Shown one piece after another: positions 1 through 6,905 of a stretch of DNA of 12,297 nt (position 1 is its first letter; the number at the start of each line of letters is the position of its first letter). The notes below the pieces were generated by a model. It made no database searches, was not told where the DNA came from, and saw only the letters and a list, made by a program, of their open reading frames with translations. This DNA comes from JAAYZK01 sp964535025. Its GTDB lineage: Bacteria; Planctomycetota; Phycisphaerae; SM23-33; FEN-1343. The position numbers were made by a program, and so were the translations under genes. The DNA lies in NCBI GenBank assembly GCA_964535025.1, contig CAZHRW010000206.1:1-12297 (forward strand), in the 5' to 3' direction.

Positions 1-59
1 CGGCCCGGGGGGGCGCGGGGGGCGGCCCGGCCCCGCGGGGGGGGCCCGGGGCCGCGGCG
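1..59. other. 59-base run of pure G+C at the window edge
   Basis: Every one of the first 59 bases is G or C, with runs of up to eight G. No codon structure is recognisable. It lies just downstream of the flagellin stop. It may be the 3' untranslated end of the flagellin transcript, or a poor-quality assembly end; the sequence alone cannot decide between them. Confidence 0.6.
28..54 (-). terminator. possible flagellin terminator hairpin without T-tract
   Basis: CGGCCCCG (28-35) and CGGGGCCG (47-54) can pair as an 8-bp all-GC stem with an 11-base loop, about 25 bases beyond the flagellin stop codon. No run of T follows on the minus strand, so it is not a classical intrinsic terminator. It sits in low-complexity GC sequence, where such pairing arises easily by chance. 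Confidence 0.22.
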
Positions 60-78
60 TGTCCGGACGAGTGCCGGG

Positions 79-1512
79 TTACTGCAGCAGGCTCAGGACG
101 CTCTGGGGCGTCGAGTTGGCGATCGCCAGGACGCTCGTGGCGGCGTTGGTGAGGATCTGGCCGCGGGTGAGGTTGGCGGTCTCGGCGGCGAAGTCGGCGT
201 CGCGGATGGAGCTCTCGGAGGCCTGGATGTTTTCCATGGCCACTTCGAGGTTGTTGATATTGGTCATCAGCGTGTTCTTCTCGAACGCGCCCATCCGCCC
301 GCGGAGGCCCGCCACCTGGGTGATGGCCTTGTCGATGATCTTGGCGGCCTGGTCGGCCTCGCCGGCGACGAGGCTGTAGTCCCCGCCGGTGACGACCTGG
401 CTGAGGTAGCCGTCTTCCGAATCGCCCAGGCGGCTGGCGGCGATCGACTGGATGCCGAAGCTGCGCTGTTCGTTCATCGACACGTGCGGGCCCAACTGGA
501 ACAGGGCGCCGCCGCCGGTGATGGTGAAGCTGCTGTCGCCGTCGCCGAGCGTTTCGTCCACCTGCACGTCGAGCGTCAGGTAGGTGGTGTTCAGCGACAG
601 TGTCAGGCCCTTGCCGACGGTGAACGCCCCGTTGATGGTCCCGGCGACATCGCGGCCTTCGGCGCGCTGGATGACGTTGGTGTCGGTGGCGTCCTTGGTG
701 ACGAAGTCCCCGCCGGTGAGCCGGTCGACCGACACGAACGCGTCGGAGCCCCACTCGGTGGAGTACAGCAGCAGCCCGTTGGACACCGTCGAGCCGTTGG
801 CGTAGGCCGCCGAGACGCCGGTGGCCTCGCGGACCTGGTTGATCGCGTCCATCAGCACGTCCGAGCCGGTGCCGGAGACGAACTGCAGGGTCTCGACCCC
901 GTTGACCCCGGCGATCTCGAGCGTCACCTCGCCGCTGATCATCGACATCGGGTAGAGCATCGTCGCCGGCTGGGCCGAGACGGTGACGTCGACGTCGACG
1001 GGGATGTTCGCGGCTTCGCCGAACTGGGCGTTGTAGACCTTCACCTCGCTCAGCTCGTCGTCGATCACGCCGGAGACGTTGTAGTCCAGCGAGCCGTCCA
1101 GCAGGTTCAGCCCGGCGAAGTTGGTGACGTTGGCGATCCGGGTGATCGACTGGACGGCCGAGTTGATCTGGAGCTGGTTGGCGTTGATCTCGGAGGGGCT
1201 CATCCCGCCGGTGTTGGCGGCCTGGACGGTCAGCGCCTTGATGTTGGTCAGCAGGGAGGCGACCTCGTTGAGGGCGCCCTCGGCCGTGGCGATCACCGAG
1301 GCGGCGCGTTGGCTGTTCTCGATGCCCTGCTTGACGCCCTGCAGTTCGCTGCGAAGGGTTTCGCTGGCGATCAGGCCGGCCGGGTCGTCGGCCCCGCGGT
1401 TGATCCGCAGGCCGCTGCTGAGCCGCTGGAGGGCGGTCTGGAGGGACTGGTTGGCCTTCTTGAGGTCCGACTGGGCCATCAGCGACGGTACGTTGGTATT
1501 GATCCGAGCCAT
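79..1512 (-). CDS. fliC: flagellin, filament subunit
   Basis: Flagellin is exported through the flagellar type III system and polymerises into the filament. The 477-residue product has both conserved ends: an N-terminal D0/D1 part at about 1-150 (MARINTNVPS, LSSGLRINRGADDPAGL, ANQLQINS) and a C-terminal D1/D0 part at about 370-477 (LRGRMGAFEKN, QASESSIRDADFA, LTRGQIL, ending SVLSLLQ). The motif GGGALFQLGPHV near 334-345 is one I associate with planctomycete and deltaproteobacterial flagellins. The surface region includes a segment (about 194-265) resembling the flagellin hook IN motif. There are no cysteines. The ATG at 1512 is preferred over an upstream in-frame TTG at 1518 because AAGGAGG (1520-1526) lies 7 bases before it. 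It is last in the gene series, after csrA, across a 168-base leader with probable CsrA sites. Confidence 0.97.
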   Translation of the reverse strand: MARINTNVPSLMAQSDLKKANQSLQTALQRLSSGLRINRGADDPAGLIASETLRSELQGVKQGIENSQRAASVIATAEGALNEVASLLTNIKALTVQAANTGGMSPSEINANQLQINSAVQSITRIANVTNFAGLNLLDGSLDYNVSGVIDDELSEVKVYNAQFGEAANIPVDVDVTVSAQPATMLYPMSMISGEVTLEIAGVNGVETLQFVSGTGSDVLMDAINQVREATGVSAAYANGSTVSNGLLLYSTEWGSDAFVSVDRLTGGDFVTKDATDTNVIQRAEGRDVAGTINGAFTVGKGLTLSLNTTYLTLDVQVDETLGDGDSSFTITGGGALFQLGPHVSMNEQRSFGIQSIAASRLGDSEDGYLSQVVTGGDYSLVAGEADQAAKIIDKAITQVAGLRGRMGAFEKNTLMTNINNLEVAMENIQASESSIRDADFAAETANLTRGQILTNAATSVLAIANSTPQSVLSLLQ

Positions 1513-1515
1513 GGG

Positions 1516-1531
1516 CAATCCTCCTTGATTG
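1516..1531 (-). promoter_or_regulatory. flagellin RBS in a GGA hexaloop hairpin (candidate CsrA site)
   Basis: On the minus strand CAATC-AAGGAG-GATTG forms a perfect 5-bp stem with a six-base loop. The loop is the flagellin Shine-Dalgarno core and contains AAGGA, matching the ANGGA core of CsrA targets. Known CsrA sites place GGA in short hairpin loops, and CsrA represses Bacillus hag by covering its ribosome binding site. csrA is the adjacent upstream gene. The structure is seen directly; the binding is inferred. Confidence 0.6.
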
Positions 1532-1626
1532 TTAGGCTCCGGATGGCGTGCATTGCTCCGGCCCGGTCTCGGGCGCCGCCTGGATCGCGACGGCGCGTCG
1601 CCCCGGGCTCACCACCATCCTCGAGG

Positions 1627-1645
1627 ACCCTTTTCTCCGTTGGGC
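1627..1645 (-). promoter_or_regulatory. possible second CsrA site in the flagellin leader
   Basis: Minus-strand GCCC and GGGT can close an 11-base loop that contains ACGGA, an exact ANGGA core. It lies about 110 bases upstream of the site at the ribosome binding site. CsrA dimers often bridge two sites, but this 4-bp stem with a G-T pair is weak. The leader also contains a GCGACG/CGTCGC hairpin at 1587-1601 without GGA in its loop. Confidence 0.3.
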
Positions 1646-1680
1646 TCGCCGGGTCCGGTAAGCGAGTGTTCGCCAGGCCG

Positions 1681-1950
1681 TCAGGACTTCTCGTCCTGAC
1701 CGCCCTTGGATTCGCGGCGTTTCTTGCGGTCGGCCAGCGACTCGACGTGGGGCAGCTCGTCGGGCTTGAGGTTGCTGGCGGCGCGGTTCTCGCGTTGGAT
1801 CGCTTCGTACACTTCCTTGCGATGGACGGGTATGTGCGGCGGGGCGGTGATGCCAAGGCGCACCTTGTCGCCCCGAATATCGACGATCGTGATCTCGACA
1901 TCGTCGCCGATCATGATCGTCTCGTCTTTCTGGCGTGAAAGCACTAACAT
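1681..1950 (-). CDS. csrA: CsrA, RNA-binding translational regulator
   Basis: CsrA is a small cytoplasmic dimer that binds GGA-bearing hairpins in mRNA leaders, usually blocking ribosome access. The 89-residue product begins MLVLSRQKDETIMIG and contains VRLGITAP and VHRKEVYEAIQREN. Leu4, Arg6 and Arg44, the family's RNA-contact residues, are all present. Most CsrA proteins have 55-75 residues. This one has a long charged tail (LADRKKRRESKGG near the end). In Bacillus, FliW contacts the C-terminal extension of CsrA, so the tail may matter for that partnership; this is inference. The ATG is preceded by AAGGAAGGAG at a 6-base spacing, which itself carries two overlapping AAGGA motifs, consistent with self-regulation. 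It lies between fliW and flagellin on the same strand. Confidence 0.96.
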   Translation of the reverse strand: MLVLSRQKDETIMIGDDVEITIVDIRGDKVRLGITAPPHIPVHRKEVYEAIQRENRAASNLKPDELPHVESLADRKKRRESKGGQDEKS

Positions 1951-1999
1951 CCTCGGCTCCTTCCTTGGATCTGCCGTGACGCAGGCGCAGGATGCTCAA

Positions 2000-2016
2000 G
2001 TCCGCTTCCAGCGGAC
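2000..2016 (-). promoter_or_regulatory. GGA-loop hairpin in the csrA leader
   Basis: On the minus strand GTCCGCT-GGA-AGCGGAC is a perfect 7-bp stem with a GGA triloop (or 6 bp with a UGGAA pentaloop), about 50 bases upstream of the csrA start. GGA displayed at the tip of a short stem is the CsrA recognition feature, so it may serve CsrA autoregulation. It does not overlap the ribosome binding site. Confidence 0.45.
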
Positions 2017-2033
2017 GGAACGGGCCTCGCAGG

Positions 2034-2090
2034 CGGCGCCCCGCGGCGCCGGCGGGCCCCCACGCGCGGCCGTCCGTGCGACGACGGCCG
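2034..2090 (-). other. two GC-rich hairpins between fliW and csrA
   Basis: Just after the fliW stop, CGGCCGTC and GACGGCCG (2067-2074 and 2083-2090) pair over an 8-base loop. A second stem of 7 bp with a 4-base loop lies at 2034-2051. Neither is followed by a T-tract. They could slow or attenuate transcription, or protect mRNA ends. In DNA this rich in GC they could also be incidental. Confidence 0.35.
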
Positions 2091-2102
2091 GCGTCCGATC
2101 GG

Positions 2103-2561
2103 TCATGCGGTCTGGCTGACAATGTCCTCGGACTCCCGCGCGACGAGCTTCAGCAGAGGATGACGCGTGCTCCAACGCTTCTCGCTGAGCACCAGTTGCT
2201 TGCCCACCCGCGTGAGGGGGTTGACGGCGATCGGCCCCTGCAGGTTGCCGGTGAGCAGGTCGTCGACCTTGTTGCACACCACCAGCACCGTCACTGCCTC
2301 GGCGTCGATCACGCCCAGCAACTCCTGGTCGTCGCCCTTGAGGGCGACGTGGTACTCGGGCACGAACAGCGTCGGATCGCTCACCACGAACGCCAGGGCC
2401 GGCTCATCCACGGCCTGGAGCCAGTAGAACGGGCTGTCGGCGCTGGTGGCGATCAGGGCGAACCGACGGTGGTCGGGAAAGCCCAGCATGCCCTTGGGCA
2501 ACAGGATGATCCGTTGCGGATCCACCTCCACGTGCCCGAACCGTGTCGTCTCGATTTTCAT
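2103..2561 (-). CDS. fliW: FliW, flagellar assembly factor and CsrA antagonist
   Basis: FliW binds either flagellin or CsrA in the cytoplasm. When flagellin builds up it takes FliW, which frees CsrA to repress flagellin translation. The 152-residue protein matches the family along its length: MKIETTRFG start, LLPKGMLGFPDH at 20-31, DSPFYWLQ at 42-49, AFVVSDP at 57-63 and NLQGPIAVN at 106-114. The reading frame stays open upstream to 2618, but the start at 2561 gives the family N-terminus and has GGGAG 8 bases before it. It is preceded by a 164-base gap after flgL, so it may have its own promoter, although no convincing one is visible. It is followed by csrA after a 152-base gap. Confidence 0.95.
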   Translation of the reverse strand: MKIETTRFGHVEVDPQRIILLPKGMLGFPDHRRFALIATSADSPFYWLQAVDEPALAFVVSDPTLFVPEYHVALKGDDQELLGVIDAEAVTVLVVCNKVDDLLTGNLQGPIAVNPLTRVGKQLVLSEKRWSTRHPLLKLVARESEDIVSQTA

Positions 2562-2647
2562 GGCTGCTACTCCCGCGGGCGCCTGCTCCGGGTCAGATCG
2601 TTGCCCCGTCACATCCATGCGACAGACCCCGTCAAGGGGCGATCCTC

Positions 2648-2705
2648 TCGCGGCGGCGCGCCCGCACGACCCGCCGCGATCCGTCTGCCGGCCCGCCGGG
2701 CCGGC
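2648..2705 (-). terminator. two strong GC hairpins after flgL, possible attenuator
   Basis: On the minus strand a perfect 8-bp stem with a 3-base loop (GCCGGCCC/GGGCCGGC, 2687-2705) begins about 20 bases beyond the flgL stop. It is followed by a 9-bp stem TCGCGGCGG/CCGCCGCGA with a 14-base loop (2648-2679). No T-tract follows either. This is the largest break in the gene series and a plausible partial terminator or mRNA-processing boundary between flgL and fliW-csrA-fliC. Confidence 0.35.
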
Positions 2706-2725
2706 GCTGCGTCTGGTTGTCCCGC

Positions 2726-4639
2726 CTAGCGCAAGAAGTCCAGCAGCGACAGGCTGAGCGTCGATGAGCTGGTCATCAGGTTCGCCTGCAGCGCCAACTG
2801 CAGCGCCTGGAAGCGGGTAATGGCTTCGGCGTAATCGGTATCGGTCAGGCTCGACAGCACCGACAGGTCGTCGGTGGTCAGCGCCTCGGCGCGGGTCGCC
2901 CGCGCTTCGAGGTCGGCCACCAGCCCGCCCATCCGCCCGCGCAGGGCCAGCAGGGCCTCGCCGTCGGCGTCGAGCTTGCCGGCGATCCGCGTGATCTCGG
3001 CCGGATCGCCGTCGAGCATCGCGTCCCGCAGCTCGGCCAGGTGGGTGAACACGCCGCCGGCCGACACGGGGTTGACGTCCTCGCCGCTCAGCGTCGCGGC
3101 CGCGACCGTCCGGTCGATGCCCAGGTCCGCCGCGGCGGTGGCGTCGTTGATCGAGATCACCGACAGGGCCCCCGCGCCGCCGGTGGCGTCGGTCAGTTCC
3201 AGGCCGTTGCCGGTGGTGCGGATCGCGGCGGTGACGGCGACGCCCGCGCCGGCCGCGGCGGCGTTGACGGCGGCGACGACGTCGTCGAGCGTGACGGCGC
3301 CGCTGAGGTCGACCTCGAAGCTCGCCCCGTCCCGGGCGGTGATGCGCAGGTCGGTCTCGCCGTCGGAGCGATGGACGCCCGTGCCGTCGTTGAGGTCGGC
3401 CAGCACCGTTGCCCCGTGCAGCGAGCGGAGGCCGAGGTCCTCGGCGGTGGTCCCGCCGTTCTCGCCGATCCGCAGCGCCGCGCCGGCGATCCGGTTGAGC
3501 ACGTCGATCCCGTCGCCGGCGGCGTTGATCCGCGCCTCGACGCCGGCGGCGGCGTTGATCCGGTTGAGCAGGTCGCCGACGGTCGTGTCGGCGTCGAAGG
3601 TCAGCGTCGCGTCGGTCCCGCCGTGGGTGATGCGGAGGCCCGAGGCCAGGTCGAGCCCCGCCCCGCCGGCGAGGTTCGCCAGGGCGGTCGTCTCGGTCAG
3701 GCGGGGGCGGACCGCCTCGCCGGTGAAGCTGTCGCCCTGGCCGGTCGAGGCGAACAGGCCCAGGTCGTGGGCGGCCCAGCCGTGGGCGGCCTCGCCGACG
3801 GTCAGGTCGGCGCCCGGCGCGCCGGTCAGGTGCAGGGCGGTCCCGCCGGGGGCGATCGCGGCGGTCACGGCGCCGCCGGTGGCGTCGTCGATCGCGTCGA
3901 TCACGTCGCCGACGCGGTCGCAGCCGGTCAGGTCGATCTGCCAGGTGTCGGTGCCGTCGGAGACCTCGATGGCGTCCAGGCGGATGCCCTCCCCGGCGGC
4001 GCCGTCGAGCGTCGCCAGGCGGGTCTCGGCGGTCATCGCGGGCGTCAGATCCGCCCAGCCGGTCACCCCGCGGCCGCTCAGGCCGAACACCTCCGAGCCG
4101 ACCAGCCCGACCGGCGTGCGGTCGATGCCGCCGAGGTCGGCGGCGCGGGCGTCGTCGTTGCCGAGGTAGCGGACGCCGTTGGCGTCGACGGCGAACGCCG
4201 GACTGAGGCAGTCGGTGCCGGCGAAGACGTAGGTGTCGCCCACGCGGAGGTTGGCGATCGACACCAGCCGATCGATCATCGACTGGATCATCTGGGCGTT
4301 GGAGCGCCGCTCGGCGTCGGTGGCGTCGATCGAATCGGACGCCAGGACCGTCGCCTCGGTCAGCAGGTCCCGCGCCTCGCCGAGGGCGTTGTCGGTGTGG
4401 TCGAAGACGACGGCGGCGGCGTCGAGGTTCGCCAGGACCTGCTCGCGCAGTTCGCCCAGCCGCTGGAGGCCCATCGCCCGGTTGGCGGCGTCGGGGTCGT
4501 CGCTGGGCGCCGCCAGACGCTCGCCGGTGGCCAGCTGCTGCTGGACCCGCCCCGACTGGCGCTGGGTGGCCCGGAGGCTGTTGAGCGTGAAGCTCATCCG
4601 CATCTGGTCGGTCACGCGTCCGATTCCGCCGACTCCCAT
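2726..4639 (-). CDS. flgL: FlgL, hook-filament junction protein (HAP3)
   Basis: FlgL, with FlgK, joins the hook to the filament and is exported before flagellin. The flagellin-like N-terminal helices cover about 12-140 (MRMSFTLNSLRATQRQSG, LAAPSDDPDAANRAM, DTYVFAGT). The C-terminal helices cover about 530-637 and end STLSLSLLDFLR. At 637 residues it is about twice the enterobacterial length of roughly 317. The extra length is a central part with three tandem copies of a roughly 90-residue flagellin hook IN-type repeat (about 208-296, 320-406 and 413-510), each ending in a form of DLGL/DLGI. The start at 4639 has GAGG 8 bases upstream and lies 13 bases after the flgK stop. An ATG 14 codons in (MSFTLNSLRA) is an alternative. 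Confidence 0.93.
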   Translation of the reverse strand: MGVGGIGRVTDQMRMSFTLNSLRATQRQSGRVQQQLATGERLAAPSDDPDAANRAMGLQRLGELREQVLANLDAAAVVFDHTDNALGEARDLLTEATVLASDSIDATDAERRSNAQMIQSMIDRLVSIANLRVGDTYVFAGTDCLSPAFAVDANGVRYLGNDDARAADLGGIDRTPVGLVGSEVFGLSGRGVTGWADLTPAMTAETRLATLDGAAGEGIRLDAIEVSDGTDTWQIDLTGCDRVGDVIDAIDDATGGAVTAAIAPGGTALHLTGAPGADLTVGEAAHGWAAHDLGLFASTGQGDSFTGEAVRPRLTETTALANLAGGAGLDLASGLRITHGGTDATLTFDADTTVGDLLNRINAAAGVEARINAAGDGIDVLNRIAGAALRIGENGGTTAEDLGLRSLHGATVLADLNDGTGVHRSDGETDLRITARDGASFEVDLSGAVTLDDVVAAVNAAAAGAGVAVTAAIRTTGNGLELTDATGGAGALSVISINDATAAADLGIDRTVAAATLSGEDVNPVSAGGVFTHLAELRDAMLDGDPAEITRIAGKLDADGEALLALRGRMGGLVADLEARATRAEALTTDDLSVLSSLTDTDYAEAITRFQALQLALQANLMTSSSTLSLSLLDFLR

Positions 4640-4652
4640 CGATCAGGCCTCG

Positions 4653-6368
4653 TTACAGGGTGTTCATCAAGTCGCCGAGCAGTTCGTTCACCACGCTGAT
4701 GAATCGCGACGCGCCCTGGAAGGCGCGCTGGTACTGCATGAGATTGACGGCCTCTTCGTCGATGCTGACGCCGCTGAGGCTCTCCCGCTGGGCCGTGAGG
4801 CTCTGGAAGACCACCTCGTGGGCCGCGGCGGCGTCGCGGGCGCCGCCGGTCCAGACGGCGACGTCGGCGACGAGCTGCTGGTGGTAGCCCAGCAGCGAGC
4901 GGCCGCCGAGGCTCGCCAGGGGCGTCTGGTCGCCCAGGGCGGCCAGGCGGGCGGCGTTGTCGCCGTCGCCGGGGTCGCTGGTCAGGCCCGCGGCGATGTG
5001 GTCGCGGTTGGCCACGACCACCTCGTTGACGGCGATCGACTCGGCCGACGCGCCGTCGAAGAACGTGTTGATCCCCAGCGCCGCCAGGACGCCCGAGGAA
5101 TCGTTCCCGACCGCCAGCGTGGTGTTCGGATCGGTCGCCTCGAGCCGCAGGGCCCCGTCGATGGTGACCGACGCGCCCACGCCGTCCACGCCGTCCAGGG
5201 CCGCGACCAGGTCGTTGAGCGTCAGGTCGCCGGCGTCGCCGGTCAGCGGGACGTTGATCTGCGTGACGGTCTCGCGGAGAGACCCGTCGGTGCCGCCGGT
5301 GCGGACGATCACGTCGAAGCTGCCGTTGGCGGGCGTGAAGTCCAGCCCCGCCGCCGCGTCGGTCAGCACCGCGTCGCCGTCGTCGACGCGGTAGGTGCCG
5401 GTCACGTCGGTGAACCCGGCCATCGAGCGGCCGCAACTGTGCACCCGGTTGACCTGCCAGATCAGCTCCCGCGCGAGCGTGTCGAACCGCTCGGCGGTCT
5501 CGGTGACGTAGCCGTCGCGGGTGGCCTGCAGCCCGGCGATCCGCCCGCCCCGCAGGGCGACGGCGCCGCCGTTGTCGGTGAAGCTCACCTGCGGCGCCGA
5601 CCCGCCGGCGTCGGTGGGATGGTTGACCATGCTCAGCCCGCGGCTGGTCGAGCCGCTGACCAGCGGCTCGGAGCCGAGGTAGACGGTGACCGACCCGTTG
5701 GGGTGGTGGCGGCTGTTGACGCCGATCAGTTCGCTCAGCTCGGCGACCGCCTGGTCGCGCTGGTCGCACAGCGACGCGGCCGAGCCGCCGGCGCCCTGGA
5801 TGCCGCTGATCCGGCCGTTCAATTCGGCGATCGTCGACGCCAGCCGGTCGGCGTCCTGCACCGCGGCGGTGAGCTGCTCGGTCAGGGAGGCGTGGAGGTC
5901 CTGGAGGCCCGAGCCGATGAAGGCGATGCGATCAACCACCGTCTTGGCACGGCTGACGACGATGTCGCGCGAGGTGGTTTTCTCCGGCTCGGCGGCCAGG
6001 GCGTTGAAGCTGTTGAACAGCTCGACCAGGGCGCTGGAGAGGTCCTGGTCGTTCATCTCGTTCATCAGCGACTCGACACGCGTGAGCGCGGCGTTGGCGA
6101 CCTCGTTGCGGTGCATCTGGCTGGACGCGTCGTTGAGCCGCTGCTGGAGGGCGTTGTCGACCAGGCGGCGGACCTCCTGGAGCCTCACGCCCCCGCCGGC
6201 GGTCAGCCCGCCGCCGAGCGTGCTGGTCCCGTGCGGGCTGACGATCGGCTGCTGGCGGGTGTAGCCCGGCGTGGCGGCGTTGGCCACGTTGTTGCCCGTG
6301 ACCTGGATCGCCGCCTGGTGGGTCAACAGGGCGCTGCCGCCGATATTCAGTGCGTCCAACAGTCCCAT
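4653..6368 (-). CDS. flgK: FlgK, hook-filament junction protein (HAP1)
   Basis: FlgK sits on the hook tip and carries FlgL and the filament. The 571-residue protein has the rod/hook N-terminal signature (LLDALNIGGSALLTHQAAI, TGNNVANAATPGYTRQQ) and the FlgK C-terminus (LSGVSIDEEAVNLMQYQRAF, ISVVNELLGDLM). A conserved helical part near 160-215 contains LCDQRDQAVAELSEL. Residues about 350-437 resemble one copy of the IN-type domain repeated in FlgL. The start at 6368 has AGGA 8 bases upstream and gives the family N-terminus. That ribosome binding site lies in a copy of the direct repeat that also spans the end of flgN. FlgN is the likely chaperone, encoded immediately upstream. Confidence 0.96.
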   Translation of the reverse strand: MGLLDALNIGGSALLTHQAAIQVTGNNVANAATPGYTRQQPIVSPHGTSTLGGGLTAGGGVRLQEVRRLVDNALQQRLNDASSQMHRNEVANAALTRVESLMNEMNDQDLSSALVELFNSFNALAAEPEKTTSRDIVVSRAKTVVDRIAFIGSGLQDLHASLTEQLTAAVQDADRLASTIAELNGRISGIQGAGGSAASLCDQRDQAVAELSELIGVNSRHHPNGSVTVYLGSEPLVSGSTSRGLSMVNHPTDAGGSAPQVSFTDNGGAVALRGGRIAGLQATRDGYVTETAERFDTLARELIWQVNRVHSCGRSMAGFTDVTGTYRVDDGDAVLTDAAAGLDFTPANGSFDVIVRTGGTDGSLRETVTQINVPLTGDAGDLTLNDLVAALDGVDGVGASVTIDGALRLEATDPNTTLAVGNDSSGVLAALGINTFFDGASAESIAVNEVVVANRDHIAAGLTSDPGDGDNAARLAALGDQTPLASLGGRSLLGYHQQLVADVAVWTGGARDAAAAHEVVFQSLTAQRESLSGVSIDEEAVNLMQYQRAFQGASRFISVVNELLGDLMNTL

Positions 6369-6374
6369 GGTTTA

Positions 6375-6448
6375 TGTCCTATGCCACCGCATCGCCTGTT
6401 TGGAACGGGTTGCGAGCCACCAAAGTTGTGTCCTATGCCACAGCATCG
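6375..6448. repeat. 20-base direct repeat spanning the flgN-flgK junction
   Basis: The 20-base segments at 6375-6394 and 6429-6448 differ at one position and are 54 bases, or 18 codons, apart. Read on the minus strand, the first encodes the flgN ending D-A-V-A-stop. The second repeats the same codons and stop in the same frame and also supplies the AGGA used by flgK. This looks like duplication of a gene junction around a 34-base spacer. Confidence 0.8.
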
Positions 6449-6900
6449 ATTAAAAAGGCGCCGGTCGGCGGGTCGGCCCGGCCCGAGGCGCCGTAGCCGT
6501 CGGCCCGGCCGGCCGAGGCGATCATCTGGTAGACCTGGTGAAAGTGGTCGAGCAGGTTATGGATCGCCGCCGCGTTGATCCGGTTGACCGACGCGACCTC
6601 CCCGGCCAGGTGCCGCAGGCCCATCGCCGCGGCGACCAGACGGCTGCGGGCGGGCTCGTCGAGCGTCGCGGCCAGGTCGGTCAGGCGGACGTCGGGCCCG
6701 GTCAGCTCCCGCCGGGCCGCCTCCAGCGACGCGATCCGCTCGCCCAGCGCGTCGCAGCGACGGCCGAGCTGCTCCAGCCGCGACGTGTCGAACCGCCGCA
6801 GGGCCGTCTGCTGGTCCAGCAGGCAGGTCCGCAACTGCCGGTGCGCGTCGCGCTGGCGGTCAAGCAGGTCGAACAGGCGTTTGAGTGTGACCGGTTCCAT
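6433..6900 (-). CDS. flgN: FlgN-type export chaperone for FlgK and FlgL
   Basis: FlgN-family proteins are small helical cytoplasmic chaperones that hold FlgK and FlgL before export. The 155-residue product is strongly helical (LLDRQRDAHRQLRTCLLDQQ, RLEQLGRRCDALGERI) and ends with a helix containing NRINAAAIHNLLDHF and a short GYGASG...LIDAVA tail like that of the family. Position directly before flgK and flgL supports the call. Family similarity is weaker than for its neighbours. Start choice is uncertain: the ATG at 6900 has GGAAGG 9 bases upstream, while the ATG at 6909 would overlap the previous stop as ATGA but has poor spacing. The last codons and stop lie in a direct repeat. Reading through the stop would add 17 residues before a second copy of the same ending. 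Confidence 0.8.
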   Translation of the reverse strand: MEPVTLKRLFDLLDRQRDAHRQLRTCLLDQQTALRRFDTSRLEQLGRRCDALGERIASLEAARRELTGPDVRLTDLAATLDEPARSRLVAAAMGLRHLAGEVASVNRINAAAIHNLLDHFHQVYQMIASAGRADGYGASGRADPPTGAFLIDAVA

Positions 6901-6905
6901 CGTCC

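Noticed and set aside
484..1938. Long open frame on the plus strand opposite flagellin and csrA, and similar long plus-strand frames at 3041-4699, 4233-6578 and 9518-12289
   Set aside because: Their translations are biased strings rich in V, G, R, D and A, as expected from the complement of GC-rich codons. They lie opposite well-supported flagellar genes and show no recognisable domains.
2607..2635. TTGACG on the minus strand upstream of fliW as a -35 box
   Set aside because: At spacings of 16-18 bases the candidate -10 hexamers (TGTGAC, GTGACG, GACGGG) do not resemble TATAAT, and the TTGACG lies in the loop of a small CCCC/GGGG stem.
4612..5769. Other minus-strand frames overlapping flgK, flgI and flgH (for example 4612-5769, 6909-7149 beyond the flgN start, 8310-9053)
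   Set aside because: They are arginine-rich out-of-frame shadows of the true genes with no domain support.
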